Below are positions 47,698 through 56,144 of a DNA stretch of 64,000 nt, one piece after another. How positions within the stretch are numbered: position 1 is the stretch's first letter; every line of letters starts with the position of its first letter. The stretch comes from an uncultured Alphaproteobacteria bacterium. GTDB taxonomy: Bacteria; Pseudomonadota; Alphaproteobacteria; TMED127. Both the position numbers and the translations under genes were made by a program. Under the pieces are notes generated by a model that had not been told where the DNA came from, ran no database searches, and saw only the letters and a program-made list of their open reading frames with translations. The DNA lies in the NCBI GenBank assembly GCA_902567145.1, contig CACFLM010000001.1, positions 10,001 to 74,000 of the forward strand, given 5' to 3'.

Positions 47698-49587
47698 ATG
47701 TGCGGTATTGTAGGTTTTGAAACTCTTAATAAAGCAGATTTTAATTCACAAAAAAAAATTAAAATCATCACTGAAACGCTAAATCATCGTGGTCCAGATT
47801 CATTTGGATTCTGGAATAACGAATCCAAAAATATTTATCTAGGTCATACAAGGCTTTCAATAGTTGATTTGTCATCTGAGGGTAATCAACCTATGCAATC
47901 CCTTGATGGGAGGTATGTAATAGTCTTTAATGGTGAAATTTACAATTATAAATTTTTAAAAGAAAGGTTGATCAAAGAGTACAATATTAAATTTAGGAAT
48001 GAGACTGATACAACTGTTTTGTTGGAATCAATTTCATTGATTGGTTTAAAGAAAACAATTCAAAGTATAGAAGGAATGTTTGCTTTTGCACTTTATGATA
48101 AAAAAGAAGGATCAATTTATCTAGTTAGAGATAGGTTTGGTGAAAAGCCCTTATTTTATTTTTTAAATAATAACTTTTTTGTATTTGCATCTGAATTAAA
48201 ATCAATAAAGAGGTTTTTTATAGAGTCAAATCTAAAGATTAATAGTCGTAGTTGCCAGTTATTCTCATGTTTAGGTTATATTCCTGCGCCATTAACTATT
48301 TACGAAAAAACGTTCAAAGTAATGCCTTCAGAAATTATTAAAATTAATTCTGGAAAAATATTATTCAGAGAAAAGTATTGGGAACCCAATCAAGCAATAT
48401 ATGAGACTTCTCAAGAGTCTAAGATTCAAAATGTTCAGAATATTGAAAATCTTATAGAAGGTTCAGTTAAGAAAATGATGGTGGCTGATGTTGAGGTTGG
48501 ATGTTTTCTTTCCGGAGGAGTTGATTCAAGCTTAATTGCATCTTTGATGCAAAAAAACTCTCTAAAAAAAATAAAGACTTTCACGATTGGATTTGAAGAA
48601 CAACAATTTGATGAGTCTAAATATGCAAAGAGTATAGCAAAACATCTTGGAACAGAACACAATGAAATGATTGTCTCAATGACTGATTTATTAAATAATA
48701 TTGAAAATGTAAGTGAAATATACGATGAGCCTTTCGGTGATTCTTCTTTCTTGCCTACTGAGATATTATGTAAGCATGCAAGTAAATCCTTAAAGGTTGT
48801 TCTTTCCGGCGATGGAGGGGATGAGATTTTTTTAGGATATAATAGATACCTTTTATCAAAAAAAATCGAAAGATTTAATATGTTAGTCCCATATAAATTA
48901 CGCATACTTTTACAAAAATTAATAAAAGTTATTCCTCTTGGATTTTTTGATTATTTAAGTTCACCAATTCAAAAAAAATTTGGATTACATGGTTTCTCTC
49001 ACAAAGTTCAAAAATTAACTAATCTTTTATCATATAATGATGATATTGATTTCTACAAAAAACTAAATCTTATTGATAATTCTAACTTTGATATAATAGA
49101 TAATAACGCGATTTTTGAAAAATATGATGATTTATTAAGATCTACACAAATAAATGATATAAATTATTATTTATCAAATGATATATTAGTTAAAGTTGAT
49201 AGGGCAAGTATGTCAAACTCACTTGAAGTACGATCACCTTTTTTAGATAGTGTATTGAGTAATGAGGCCTTAAAGATTCCTGCGGATTTAAAAATAAAGA
49301 ATCAAGCATTAAAGCATATATTAAAAACTCATTTAGAAAAATTTATTCCGAAAAAACTTTTTGAAAGACCAAAAATGGGATTTGCTATTCCGTTGGATGT
49401 TTGGTTAAATAAAAAACATGTAATAGATTTATTTGATGACGTATTTAATGATAGTGATTGGGAGAAATTAAGTTTTGACTCAAGTAGGATTAAAGATATT
49501 TGGAAGAATTATAAGAGATTTAAAAAATATACACCTACAATGGTATGGAACTATGCTGTAGCTGGGTTGTGGTTAAAAAATAATTAA
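47698..49587 (+). CDS. asnB: asparagine synthase-like glutamine amidotransferase
   Basis: 629 aa. N-terminal glutaminase: MCGIVGF (Cys2 nucleophile), LNHRGPDSFGFW (about 28-39), GHTRLSIVDLS and FNGEIYNY. The C-terminal ATP-pyrophosphatase domain has FLSGGVDSSLIASL (about 271-284) and LSGDGGDEIFLGYNRYLL (about 362-379). It could make asparagine or, as in many polysaccharide loci, amidate a uronic or other acidic sugar with glutamine nitrogen. Sugar carboxamide formation is a contextual inference. It starts right after the GT-C gene and precedes a GT4. Confidence 0.9.
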   Translation: MCGIVGFETLNKADFNSQKKIKIITETLNHRGPDSFGFWNNESKNIYLGHTRLSIVDLSSEGNQPMQSLDGRYVIVFNGEIYNYKFLKERLIKEYNIKFRNETDTTVLLESISLIGLKKTIQSIEGMFAFALYDKKEGSIYLVRDRFGEKPLFYFLNNNFFVFASELKSIKRFFIESNLKINSRSCQLFSCLGYIPAPLTIYEKTFKVMPSEIIKINSGKILFREKYWEPNQAIYETSQESKIQNVQNIENLIEGSVKKMMVADVEVGCFLSGGVDSSLIASLMQKNSLKKIKTFTIGFEEQQFDESKYAKSIAKHLGTEHNEMIVSMTDLLNNIENVSEIYDEPFGDSSFLPTEILCKHASKSLKVVLSGDGGDEIFLGYNRYLLSKKIERFNMLVPYKLRILLQKLIKVIPLGFFDYLSSPIQKKFGLHGFSHKVQKLTNLLSYNDDIDFYKKLNLIDNSNFDIIDNNAIFEKYDDLLRSTQINDINYYLSNDILVKVDRASMSNSLEVRSPFLDSVLSNEALKIPADLKIKNQALKHILKTHLEKFIPKKLFERPKMGFAIPLDVWLNKKHVIDLFDDVFNDSDWEKLSFDSSRIKDIWKNYKRFKKYTPTMVWNYAVAGLWLKNN

Positions 49588-49616
49588 AAGTTAAATAAAT
49601 TTTTTTATAAAGCAGA

Positions 49617-50702
49617 ATGAAAAAAATTTTTATAATAATAGGTAGTTTAGGAATTGGAGGAACTGAGAAACAATTATTAATCAAAATTGATTATTTAAAA
49701 AAAAGATATGATTTTACACTTATCTTTTTTTTTAAAAAAGGTGAACTTTACAAATCATTTAAAAATCTTGGTATAAATATAATAGATCTTTCTAGTTCAA
49801 AAAAAAATAAAATTCTTAATTACATTCAAGCATACCTTAGCGTCTTATCACTAATTAAAAGAAACAGGCCAGATATATTAAATTTTTATTTACCTCATTC
49901 ATATTTAATTTTTGGTTCATTGGCATATTTTTTTAAAAATGTAAATTTTGTTATGTCCAGACGATCTTTAAACAATTATCAAAAAAAGATTCCATTAGTA
50001 AGGTTTGTTGAGAAAAGGATTTTACACAGAAAAATGAAATTTATTTTAGCAAATAGTAATGCTATTAAAGATGAGTTGATTCTTGAAGAGGGAGTTAGTA
50101 AGGAAAAAATAAATTTAATCTATAATTCAGTCAAACTAAGAAAGATTGAGAAAATAAAAAAAAATAAAAATATCAGAATATTGCATCTAGCTAATCTAAT
50201 ACCCTATAAGAATCATAAATTAATAATTAAGGCCTGTAATGTGTTGAAACATGTTTCAGACTTTAGAGTTGAGTTAATAGGTGATGGCGAGATTAATTAT
50301 AAAGAAGAACTAAAGAACGAAATTAAAAAATATAATCTAAGTGATAAAATATATTTTCACGGGAAGATAAAAGATTTTGAGAGTATAATAAGAACCTGTG
50401 ATATTGGAGTTCTTACATCAAGTGAAGAAGGATTTTCTAATTCAATTTTAGAATATATGTCCTATGGATTACCAGTTATAGCCACAAATGTTGGCGGAAA
50501 CTCCGAAATAATTGATCATAATAGGAATGGATATTTGGTAGAAGAAGATGATTTTATGAGTTTTGCAAAATACTTAGAAACCTTAATTAATAATAAGAAA
50601 CTCCGCACCTCATTAGGGAGAAACGGTTACACTAAAGTTAAAAAAAACTTTAGCATAAAAAAAAATATGGAAAATTATTATAATTTCTATCAAAGTTTGT
50701 AA
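49617..50702 (+). CDS. family 4 (GT-B) glycosyltransferase
   Basis: 361 aa. IGSLGIGGTEKQLLIKIDYL (about 7-26) is the GG acceptor motif; NFYLPHSYLIFGS, MSRRSLNNYQ, LILANSNA-type FILANSNAIKDEL (about 140-152), ILHLANLIPYKNH and TSSEEGFSNSILEYMSYGLP (about 263-282, EX7E) complete it. It transfers a sugar from a nucleotide donor in the cytoplasm. It lies 29 nt after asnB and 71 nt before egtB, and seems to be the last glycan gene before the ergothioneine operon. Confidence 0.88.
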   Translation: MKKIFIIIGSLGIGGTEKQLLIKIDYLKKRYDFTLIFFFKKGELYKSFKNLGINIIDLSSSKKNKILNYIQAYLSVLSLIKRNRPDILNFYLPHSYLIFGSLAYFFKNVNFVMSRRSLNNYQKKIPLVRFVEKRILHRKMKFILANSNAIKDELILEEGVSKEKINLIYNSVKLRKIEKIKKNKNIRILHLANLIPYKNHKLIIKACNVLKHVSDFRVELIGDGEINYKEELKNEIKKYNLSDKIYFHGKIKDFESIIRTCDIGVLTSSEEGFSNSILEYMSYGLPVIATNVGGNSEIIDHNRNGYLVEEDDFMSFAKYLETLINNKKLRTSLGRNGYTKVKKNFSIKKNMENYYNFYQSL

Positions 50703-50773
50703 AATAAAAAAATTCAATCTACTATGAGAAATAATAAAAATTAGAAAATGTTTATATAGAGAAATATAAAAAT

Positions 50774-52024
50774 ATGGATGGTTCACAAAAAAATTATTGT
50801 AGTAAACTATGTATAGATGATTTTTTGTCTACAAGAAATTTAACAACAGAATTAATACAAAATCTTACTCCTGAGGATATGGTTGTTCAACCTCGAGATT
50901 TTGTGAGTCCAGTAAAATGGCATCTAGGACATACCACTTGGTTTTTTGAAAAATTCCTCCTAATACCATTTCATAAAAATTACAAATATTTTTCTAAAGA
51001 CTTTAACTATATCTTCAATTCATATTACAATAGTGCTGGTCCATTTAATTCAAGAGATAAAAGAGGTATTTTAAATAGACCATTACTTGATGAAGTAATT
51101 AAATATCGAAAATATATCGATCAGAATCTAATGGAGTTGTTTAGTAAAGAACAACCAACTTCTAGAAGGTTTTTACTAGAATTAGGAATAAATCATGAGC
51201 AACAACATCAAGAATTAATTTTAATGGATATTAAGAATATTTTTTTTTCAAATCCTTTAAAACCTGCATTCATTAAATCAGATTTAATTAAAGAAAAAGG
51301 AATATCTAAAAATCAATTTATTTTAAAGCATAATACAGAGTTCAAATATGGACGTGAAGACAGCAATTTTTTTTATGATAATGAATCACCTTCAAACACT
51401 CATCAACTCCAGCCATTTGAATTAAGTTCTTATGTTTCTAATTCTGACTGGAAGGAATTCATAAAAGATGGTGGTTATGACTCACACGAGTTTTGGTTAT
51501 CAGATGGTTGGGATTTTATAAATAAAAATAATATTAAAAGACCACTCTACTGGATTGATGAATCTAATTATTTTACATTTAATGGTGTAAAAAGTATTGA
51601 TGATTCTTTACCTGTATCGCATATAAGTTTTTACGAAGCTTGTGCGTTTGCTAAATATAAAGACCTAAGATTACCAACAGAATTTGAGTTAGAATATTTT
51701 TTAAGTAAAACTTCAAAAAAAGGGAACTTTTTGGAAGAAAAAAAATTTATCGAGGTTGATTATTGTAGCCCTCTATATAAAAACTGCTTGTTTGGAAATC
51801 TTTGGATGTGGACATCTAGTAATTATGTTCCATACAAAAATTACAAAGCCTATAAAAAAGACTTAATGGAATACAATAGCAAATTTATGTGCAACCAATT
51901 TGTATTGAAGGGTGGATCACACAGTACTTCTGAAAAGCATATAAGGTCATCTTACAGGAACTTCTACTATCCATATAATAGATGGCAATTTTGTGGACTA
52001 AGACTGGTAAATGATCTATGTTAA
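50774..52024 (+). CDS. egtB: ergothioneine biosynthesis sulfoxide synthase
   Basis: 416 aa. An N-terminal DinB_2-like domain holds the iron ligands: His50 in VKWHLGHTTWFFE and the HX3HXE motif NHEQQHQE (His141, His145). The C-terminal FGE-sulfatase domain (about 190-414) ends in LKGGSHSTSEKHIRSSYRN (about 375-393) and CGLRLV. EgtB joins hercynine (trimethylhistidine) and a thiol (Cys or gamma-Glu-Cys) using O2 and Fe(II). No EgtA or EgtC is near, so use of free cysteine is possible. It overlaps egtD by 7 nt. Confidence 0.9.
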   Translation: MDGSQKNYCSKLCIDDFLSTRNLTTELIQNLTPEDMVVQPRDFVSPVKWHLGHTTWFFEKFLLIPFHKNYKYFSKDFNYIFNSYYNSAGPFNSRDKRGILNRPLLDEVIKYRKYIDQNLMELFSKEQPTSRRFLLELGINHEQQHQELILMDIKNIFFSNPLKPAFIKSDLIKEKGISKNQFILKHNTEFKYGREDSNFFYDNESPSNTHQLQPFELSSYVSNSDWKEFIKDGGYDSHEFWLSDGWDFINKNNIKRPLYWIDESNYFTFNGVKSIDDSLPVSHISFYEACAFAKYKDLRLPTEFELEYFLSKTSKKGNFLEEKKFIEVDYCSPLYKNCLFGNLWMWTSSNYVPYKNYKAYKKDLMEYNSKFMCNQFVLKGGSHSTSEKHIRSSYRNFYYPYNRWQFCGLRLVNDLC

Positions 52025-52995
52025 AAAGTTCAAATCTGTCTTTTCACGATATATATAAAAGTGAAGATAACCAGTCTATTGATATAGTTAATGGATTAAC
52101 AAAAAAAATACAAAAGACAGTTAGTCCAAAATATTTTTACGATGAAAAAGGATCAAAACTATTTGATAAAATTACAACCTTGGATGATTATTATCCTACA
52201 AAAAAAGAAATTGAAATTTTAGAAAAGCAAAATAAGGAGTTTTTTGATATTCTTCCCTCTGAATCTTCTGTAATAGAATTTGGGAGTGGTTCAAATAAGA
52301 AAATTAAAAGACTTCTTAGGGCTCTCAATAAACCATCGGAATATATTCCTATAGATATTAGCAAGGAGTTTCTTTATAAGAATGCAAGAGATTTAGCTAG
52401 AGATTTTCCACATTTAAGAGTCAAAGCAATATGTGCAGATTTTGATCAAATAGATGATCTGTATAAACTTATAAATCAGAGTAATTCAAAAATAGGTTTT
52501 TTTCCTGGTTCAACAATAGGGAATTATTCTCCAAATAATGCAAAGGATCTATTAAAAAAGTTTTCAAAAATTTTGGGAGAAAATAATTCTCTAGTAATTG
52601 GAGTTGATCTACAAAAGGATATTAGAGTCTTAGAAAAAGCCTATAATGATTCAAAAGGTTTAACCGCACAATTCAATAAAAATATTTTAAATGGTGTAAA
52701 TAATATCTGTGGGACAATGTTTGATCAGAAAAATTTTTCACATAAAGCATTTTTTAATAAAGAAGAAAGTAGAATTGAAATGCATCTTGTCAGTAAAAAA
52801 AAACAGACCCTTGATATTTTCGAGAAGCAGATAACTTTTAAAGAAGGCGAGACTATTCACACTGAGAGTTCCTACAAATATTCAGTTGAAAGTTTTAAAA
52901 AATTAGTTGAATCTGCTAACTATCAAACGATAAAAATACTCAAGGATAGGAATTCTTTTTTCGGAGTTTTCTTTCTGAAAGTAAAGAGTTCTTGA
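52018..52995 (+). CDS. egtD: L-histidine N(alpha)-methyltransferase
   Basis: 325 aa, the usual EgtD length. Landmarks: TVSPKYFYDEKGSKLFDKIT (about 34-53), TLDDYYPTKKEIEIL (about 54-68), SAM site VIEFGSGSNKKIKRLL (about 85-100), PIDISKEFL, and FFPGSTIGNYSPNNA (about 165-179). It trimethylates histidine with SAM to give hercynine, the substrate of EgtB. The ATG overlaps the egtB stop by 7 nt and egtE begins within the egtD stop, so the three genes are translationally coupled. Confidence 0.93.
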   Translation: MLKSSNLSFHDIYKSEDNQSIDIVNGLTKKIQKTVSPKYFYDEKGSKLFDKITTLDDYYPTKKEIEILEKQNKEFFDILPSESSVIEFGSGSNKKIKRLLRALNKPSEYIPIDISKEFLYKNARDLARDFPHLRVKAICADFDQIDDLYKLINQSNSKIGFFPGSTIGNYSPNNAKDLLKKFSKILGENNSLVIGVDLQKDIRVLEKAYNDSKGLTAQFNKNILNGVNNICGTMFDQKNFSHKAFFNKEESRIEMHLVSKKKQTLDIFEKQITFKEGETIHTESSYKYSVESFKKLVESANYQTIKILKDRNSFFGVFFLKVKSS

Positions 52996-54128
52996 AATAT
53001 ATAAATTTTAATAATGCTGGTTCTAGTAGGCCCCATTCTGGGATAAATAAGATAATATTCAATTTCTTGGAATTAGAAAGAAAATATGGTGGTTATTATG
53101 CTGCAGAAAAATTTTCTAAAGAATTAGGAGACTTCTATAATAATTTATCAAATCTAATAAATTGTAATAAAGAAGAGATTTCTTTCTTATCAAACACAAC
53201 TTTAGCATGGAATTTATTTTTTAATTCTTTAAATATTTCAAAAAAACACAATGTTGTTATTTTTGAAAATGAATACGGTAGTAATTTGATTTATTACAGA
53301 AAGCAAAACTTAAATTTAAGAATTGTAAAGATAAAAGAAGACGGAAATATTTGTTTAAATGATTTGAGACAAAAGATTGATGAAAATACAAAAATTGTAT
53401 GTCTGTGTCATATAGCTTCACAATGTGGAGATGAGATGTGTGCAGAAAGGGTAGGAAATTTAATTTATAATATTAATCCTAAAATCATTTTTATATTGGA
53501 TGCCTGTCAGTCAATTGGACAAGTTAAAGTTGATGTGAAAAAAATTAAATGTGATGTATTAGTTGGTTCTGGAAGAAAATACTTAAGAGGACCGAGAGGA
53601 ACAGGTTTTATTTTTGTAAAAAAACAAATTACAAAAAAAATACAACCCTCAATTCTGGATCTTAAGAATGCTGAACTCAAGGAGAACTATATAAAGATAA
53701 GAAAATCTAATGTGTTTGAAAATTTTGAGTATTCCCCAGCACTTAAACTCGGATTGAGTAAGGCAATTGAGAATACTAATATTACTGGTATTGAAGAAAT
53801 AACATCGGATATTAAGAAAAAAAGTCTGTTCTTAAGAAGAAAATTGGAAAAATTTGATGAAATAATATTCTATGAAAATCATAAATTCATAACTGGCATC
53901 AACACACTTAGAATAAGAGGTTATAAATCTTCAAAATTACAAAAGTATTTGCTTTCGAAAAAAATACTTAGCTCTACGTCATCATTGGCTACTAGTTTCT
54001 TATATTTTAGAAAAAAAAGAATTAGTGATGTTTTAAGGGTATCAATTCATCGATATAACTCATTAAGTGAAATTAACTATTTGGTTAAATGTTTAATTGA
54101 CTTAATTAAAAAAAAAGTAATTATATAA
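52992..54128 (+). CDS. egtE: class V aminotransferase-fold PLP enzyme, ergothioneine C-S lyase
   Basis: 378 aa. FNNAGSSRPHSGI (about 5-17), LSNTTLAWNLFF (about 65-76), IFILDACQSIGQVKVDV (about 170-186, PLP Asp/Gln) and the PLP-binding Lys in LVGSGRKYLRGPRGTGF (about 190-206) define the fold. In this operon it should cleave hercynyl-cysteine sulfoxide to ergothioneine. TTG 52992 overlaps the egtD stop; the conserved N-terminus starts directly after it. The family is broad (cysteine desulfurase/isopenicillin epimerase relatives), so EgtE is assigned mainly by context. Confidence 0.83.
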   Translation: MKYINFNNAGSSRPHSGINKIIFNFLELERKYGGYYAAEKFSKELGDFYNNLSNLINCNKEEISFLSNTTLAWNLFFNSLNISKKHNVVIFENEYGSNLIYYRKQNLNLRIVKIKEDGNICLNDLRQKIDENTKIVCLCHIASQCGDEMCAERVGNLIYNINPKIIFILDACQSIGQVKVDVKKIKCDVLVGSGRKYLRGPRGTGFIFVKKQITKKIQPSILDLKNAELKENYIKIRKSNVFENFEYSPALKLGLSKAIENTNITGIEEITSDIKKKSLFLRRKLEKFDEIIFYENHKFITGINTLRIRGYKSSKLQKYLLSKKILSSTSSLATSFLYFRKKRISDVLRVSIHRYNSLSEINYLVKCLIDLIKKKVII

Positions 54129-54130
54129 TA

Positions 54131-54514
54131 ATGCAAGTAGTCAGATTTATTAGATTCATTCAAGTAACCTCAGTTTTAATAATCTTAGCAGGAGCAGTGA
54201 TTGGTTTTGTTAGCGAAATTAATTTGATGATCCATAAAATGAAAGTTGAACTCGCAGACTTATTACTCCTCTTTATCTATGTAGAAGTTATGGGCATGAT
54301 AAGAGTTTATTTATTAAACGAGGAAATAAGAATTACTTATCCGCTGATTATAGCTATAACAGCAATATCAAGATTAATCATACTGCAGAAGAAGGATCTT
54401 GACCCTTCTATACTCATATATGAATCAGTGGCGATATTAATAATAGCAATTGCCATAATTGTTCTCAGATTAAGATATTTAAGCTTTTTGAAACCAAAGA
54501 GAAATTATAAATAA
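54131..54514 (+). CDS. psiE: PsiE-family small membrane protein
   Basis: 127 aa with four predicted membrane helices. LADLLLLFIYVEVMGMIRVY (about 41-60) and PLIIAITAISRLIILQKK (about 75-92) are typical of the phosphate-starvation-inducible PsiE family. The function is not established. It starts 3 nt after egtE and ends 13 nt before the PAP2 gene, so it may be co-transcribed with ergothioneine genes or with envelope genes. No Pho-box-like sequence was recognised upstream. Confidence 0.8.
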   Translation: MQVVRFIRFIQVTSVLIILAGAVIGFVSEINLMIHKMKVELADLLLLFIYVEVMGMIRVYLLNEEIRITYPLIIAITAISRLIILQKKDLDPSILIYESVAILIIAIAIIVLRLRYLSFLKPKRNYK

Positions 54515-54526
54515 AATGAAACTCTA

Positions 54527-55240
54527 ATGTACATTAGATTTCGTAATCAGATATTATTTTATAATACAGTTTTATTTATTTTTTTTGGGTTGCTGTTTTT
54601 ATTTTTTCCAAAGATAGATATTTATCTGTCAGGATTATTTTTTCTTGAAGATAAGTTTATTTCTGAAAAGTATATTTTTATTAAATATATGAGAACAACG
54701 CTTAAAAATTTAATGATCCTAATACCGTTTCTGTCTATTATTTTTTTGGTAGTTGATTACATTAATAAAAAGCAAAAAGTAAAAAAATCAATTAGGTTGA
54801 GAACTAAATTTGCTTTTATAGGCCTTATTCTTGGACCTATTGTTGGGTGTGGTCTTATAGCAAACTTTTATTTTAAGGATACTTGGGGTAGAGCAAGGCC
54901 GGTTAATATTGAGGAGTTTGGTGGTGATAAAATCTTCACACCTCCTTTTTTGAAATCTGATCAATGTGAAAAGAATTGCTCATGGATAAGTGGAGAAGCA
55001 TCTGCAGCTTTTTCTTTTATAGTGGGTACGATTATTCTAAAAAACCCAATTTTTTTTTTTTATAATATCATCTTAGGGTTTTTAGTATTTTTTTGTAGAA
55101 TTTCAATGGGGGGGCATTTTTTTAGTGACAACATATTTGCTATGATTTTTATGATTTATTTAGCAATAATGTATAAGAATATAATTTATTCATGCCTTAA
55201 GAGAAGATTATTATATGAAAAAAGTACTAATTATAACTGA
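54527..55240 (+). CDS. PAP2-superfamily membrane phosphatase
   Basis: 237 aa, about five or six helices. PAP2 motif 1 is KDTWGRARP (KX6RP, about 118-126) and motif 3 is RISMGGHFFSD (RX5HX3D, about 187-197). Motif 2 reads WISGEASAAFSF, with Glu where the usual PSGH has His. These enzymes dephosphorylate lipids such as undecaprenyl pyrophosphate, PGP or lipid A. A T12 tract (55050-55061) encodes part of a helix. It overlaps the following ELM1-family gene by 26 nt. Confidence 0.75.
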   Translation: MYIRFRNQILFYNTVLFIFFGLLFLFFPKIDIYLSGLFFLEDKFISEKYIFIKYMRTTLKNLMILIPFLSIIFLVVDYINKKQKVKKSIRLRTKFAFIGLILGPIVGCGLIANFYFKDTWGRARPVNIEEFGGDKIFTPPFLKSDQCEKNCSWISGEASAAFSFIVGTIILKNPIFFFYNIILGFLVFFCRISMGGHFFSDNIFAMIFMIYLAIMYKNIIYSCLKRRLLYEKSTNYN

Positions 55241-56144
55241 CGAAAAAAAGAGTAGCGTCAATCAATGTGAAGCTTTAATAAATCAATTAAAAAAAAAAAA
55301 AAAGATACAGGTTGAATATTTTCTAATTCAAAGACGATTTATTCATGAATTTCCAAACTTTTTAATTTATTTTTATTTATTAATAAACTCTTACAGGGTT
55401 AAGTATAACGATTTTAATATTATCTTATCTTGTGGAAGGATTTGCGCACCATATAGTCTGATTTTAAAGAGACAAAACCCAAAATGTGCGAACATTCATA
55501 TTCTGGATCCATATTTTTTAAGAAGTAGATTTGACAAAATCTTAATTCCTTCCCATGATCTAGAGAAGTTGCCTAAACTTTCAAACATAATACAAACTAC
55601 TGGGACACTGGTAAAAATAAAAGAAATAACAAAGTCTGAAAAAAAAAAATTTAATTCAATTAGATCTTCTAAGAAACTTATTTCATGTTTTATCGGAGGA
55701 AACGGTAGAAGTTCGAAACTTCTAATTAAGGATATAGAATCACTTATTAAAAAAATAAACTTATTAGGTGATGACTATAGAATTATTTATTGTTTTTCTA
55801 GAAGAACAAGTTTAATTGCGAAAAATATGATTAAAGAAAGAATGAATCCAAGTCATTTTTATTATGACTATACTGAAATAAACCCATATTGGTATTTAAT
55901 AAAAGAGTCTGACTTTTTTATAGTTACTGAAGACTCTGTAAGTATGATATCAGACTGTATTTCAACTGGAAAACCTGTTTATATTTTAAAAATAAGTATT
56001 TTAAAAAATAAAATTAAAGATTTTAATTATAACTTACTTTCAAATGGAATTGTAAGATATTTTGAAGGCAGTATTAAATCTTGGCGTTATGTAAAGTTGA
56101 ATGAATCTTTAAGAATATCGAAGATTATCAGCTCGTTATTTTAA
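55215..56144 (+). CDS. ELM1/GtrOC1-family putative nucleotide-sugar protein
   Basis: 309 aa. VLIITDEKKSSVNQCEAL (about 4-21) is the usual opening (D...g..nQ..gLa), IILSCGRICAPYSLIL (about 73-88) the GR..ap motif, and CFIGGNGRSSKLL and DFFIVTEDSVSMISDCISTGKPVYIL (in parts, about 231-256) the donor-site pattern T.DS.sM..Ea..tG. The family (mitochondrial-fission ELM1/DUF1022) has a GT-B-like fold and is common near alphaproteobacterial envelope genes, but the activity is not established. An A15 tract lies at 55289-55303. It overlaps convergent LpxL-type gene by 4 nt. Confidence 0.8.
   Translation: MKKVLIITDEKKSSVNQCEALINQLKKKKKIQVEYFLIQRRFIHEFPNFLIYFYLLINSYRVKYNDFNIILSCGRICAPYSLILKRQNPKCANIHILDPYFLRSRFDKILIPSHDLEKLPKLSNIIQTTGTLVKIKEITKSEKKKFNSIRSSKKLISCFIGGNGRSSKLLIKDIESLIKKINLLGDDYRIIYCFSRRTSLIAKNMIKERMNPSHFYYDYTEINPYWYLIKESDFFIVTEDSVSMISDCISTGKPVYILKISILKNKIKDFNYNLLSNGIVRYFEGSIKSWRYVKLNESLRISKIISSLF
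55289..55303 (+). repeat. A15 homopolymer in the ELM1-family gene
   Basis: Fifteen A at codons 25-30 (NQLKKKKKIQ). A length change would abolish the protein near its start. Confidence 0.9.
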
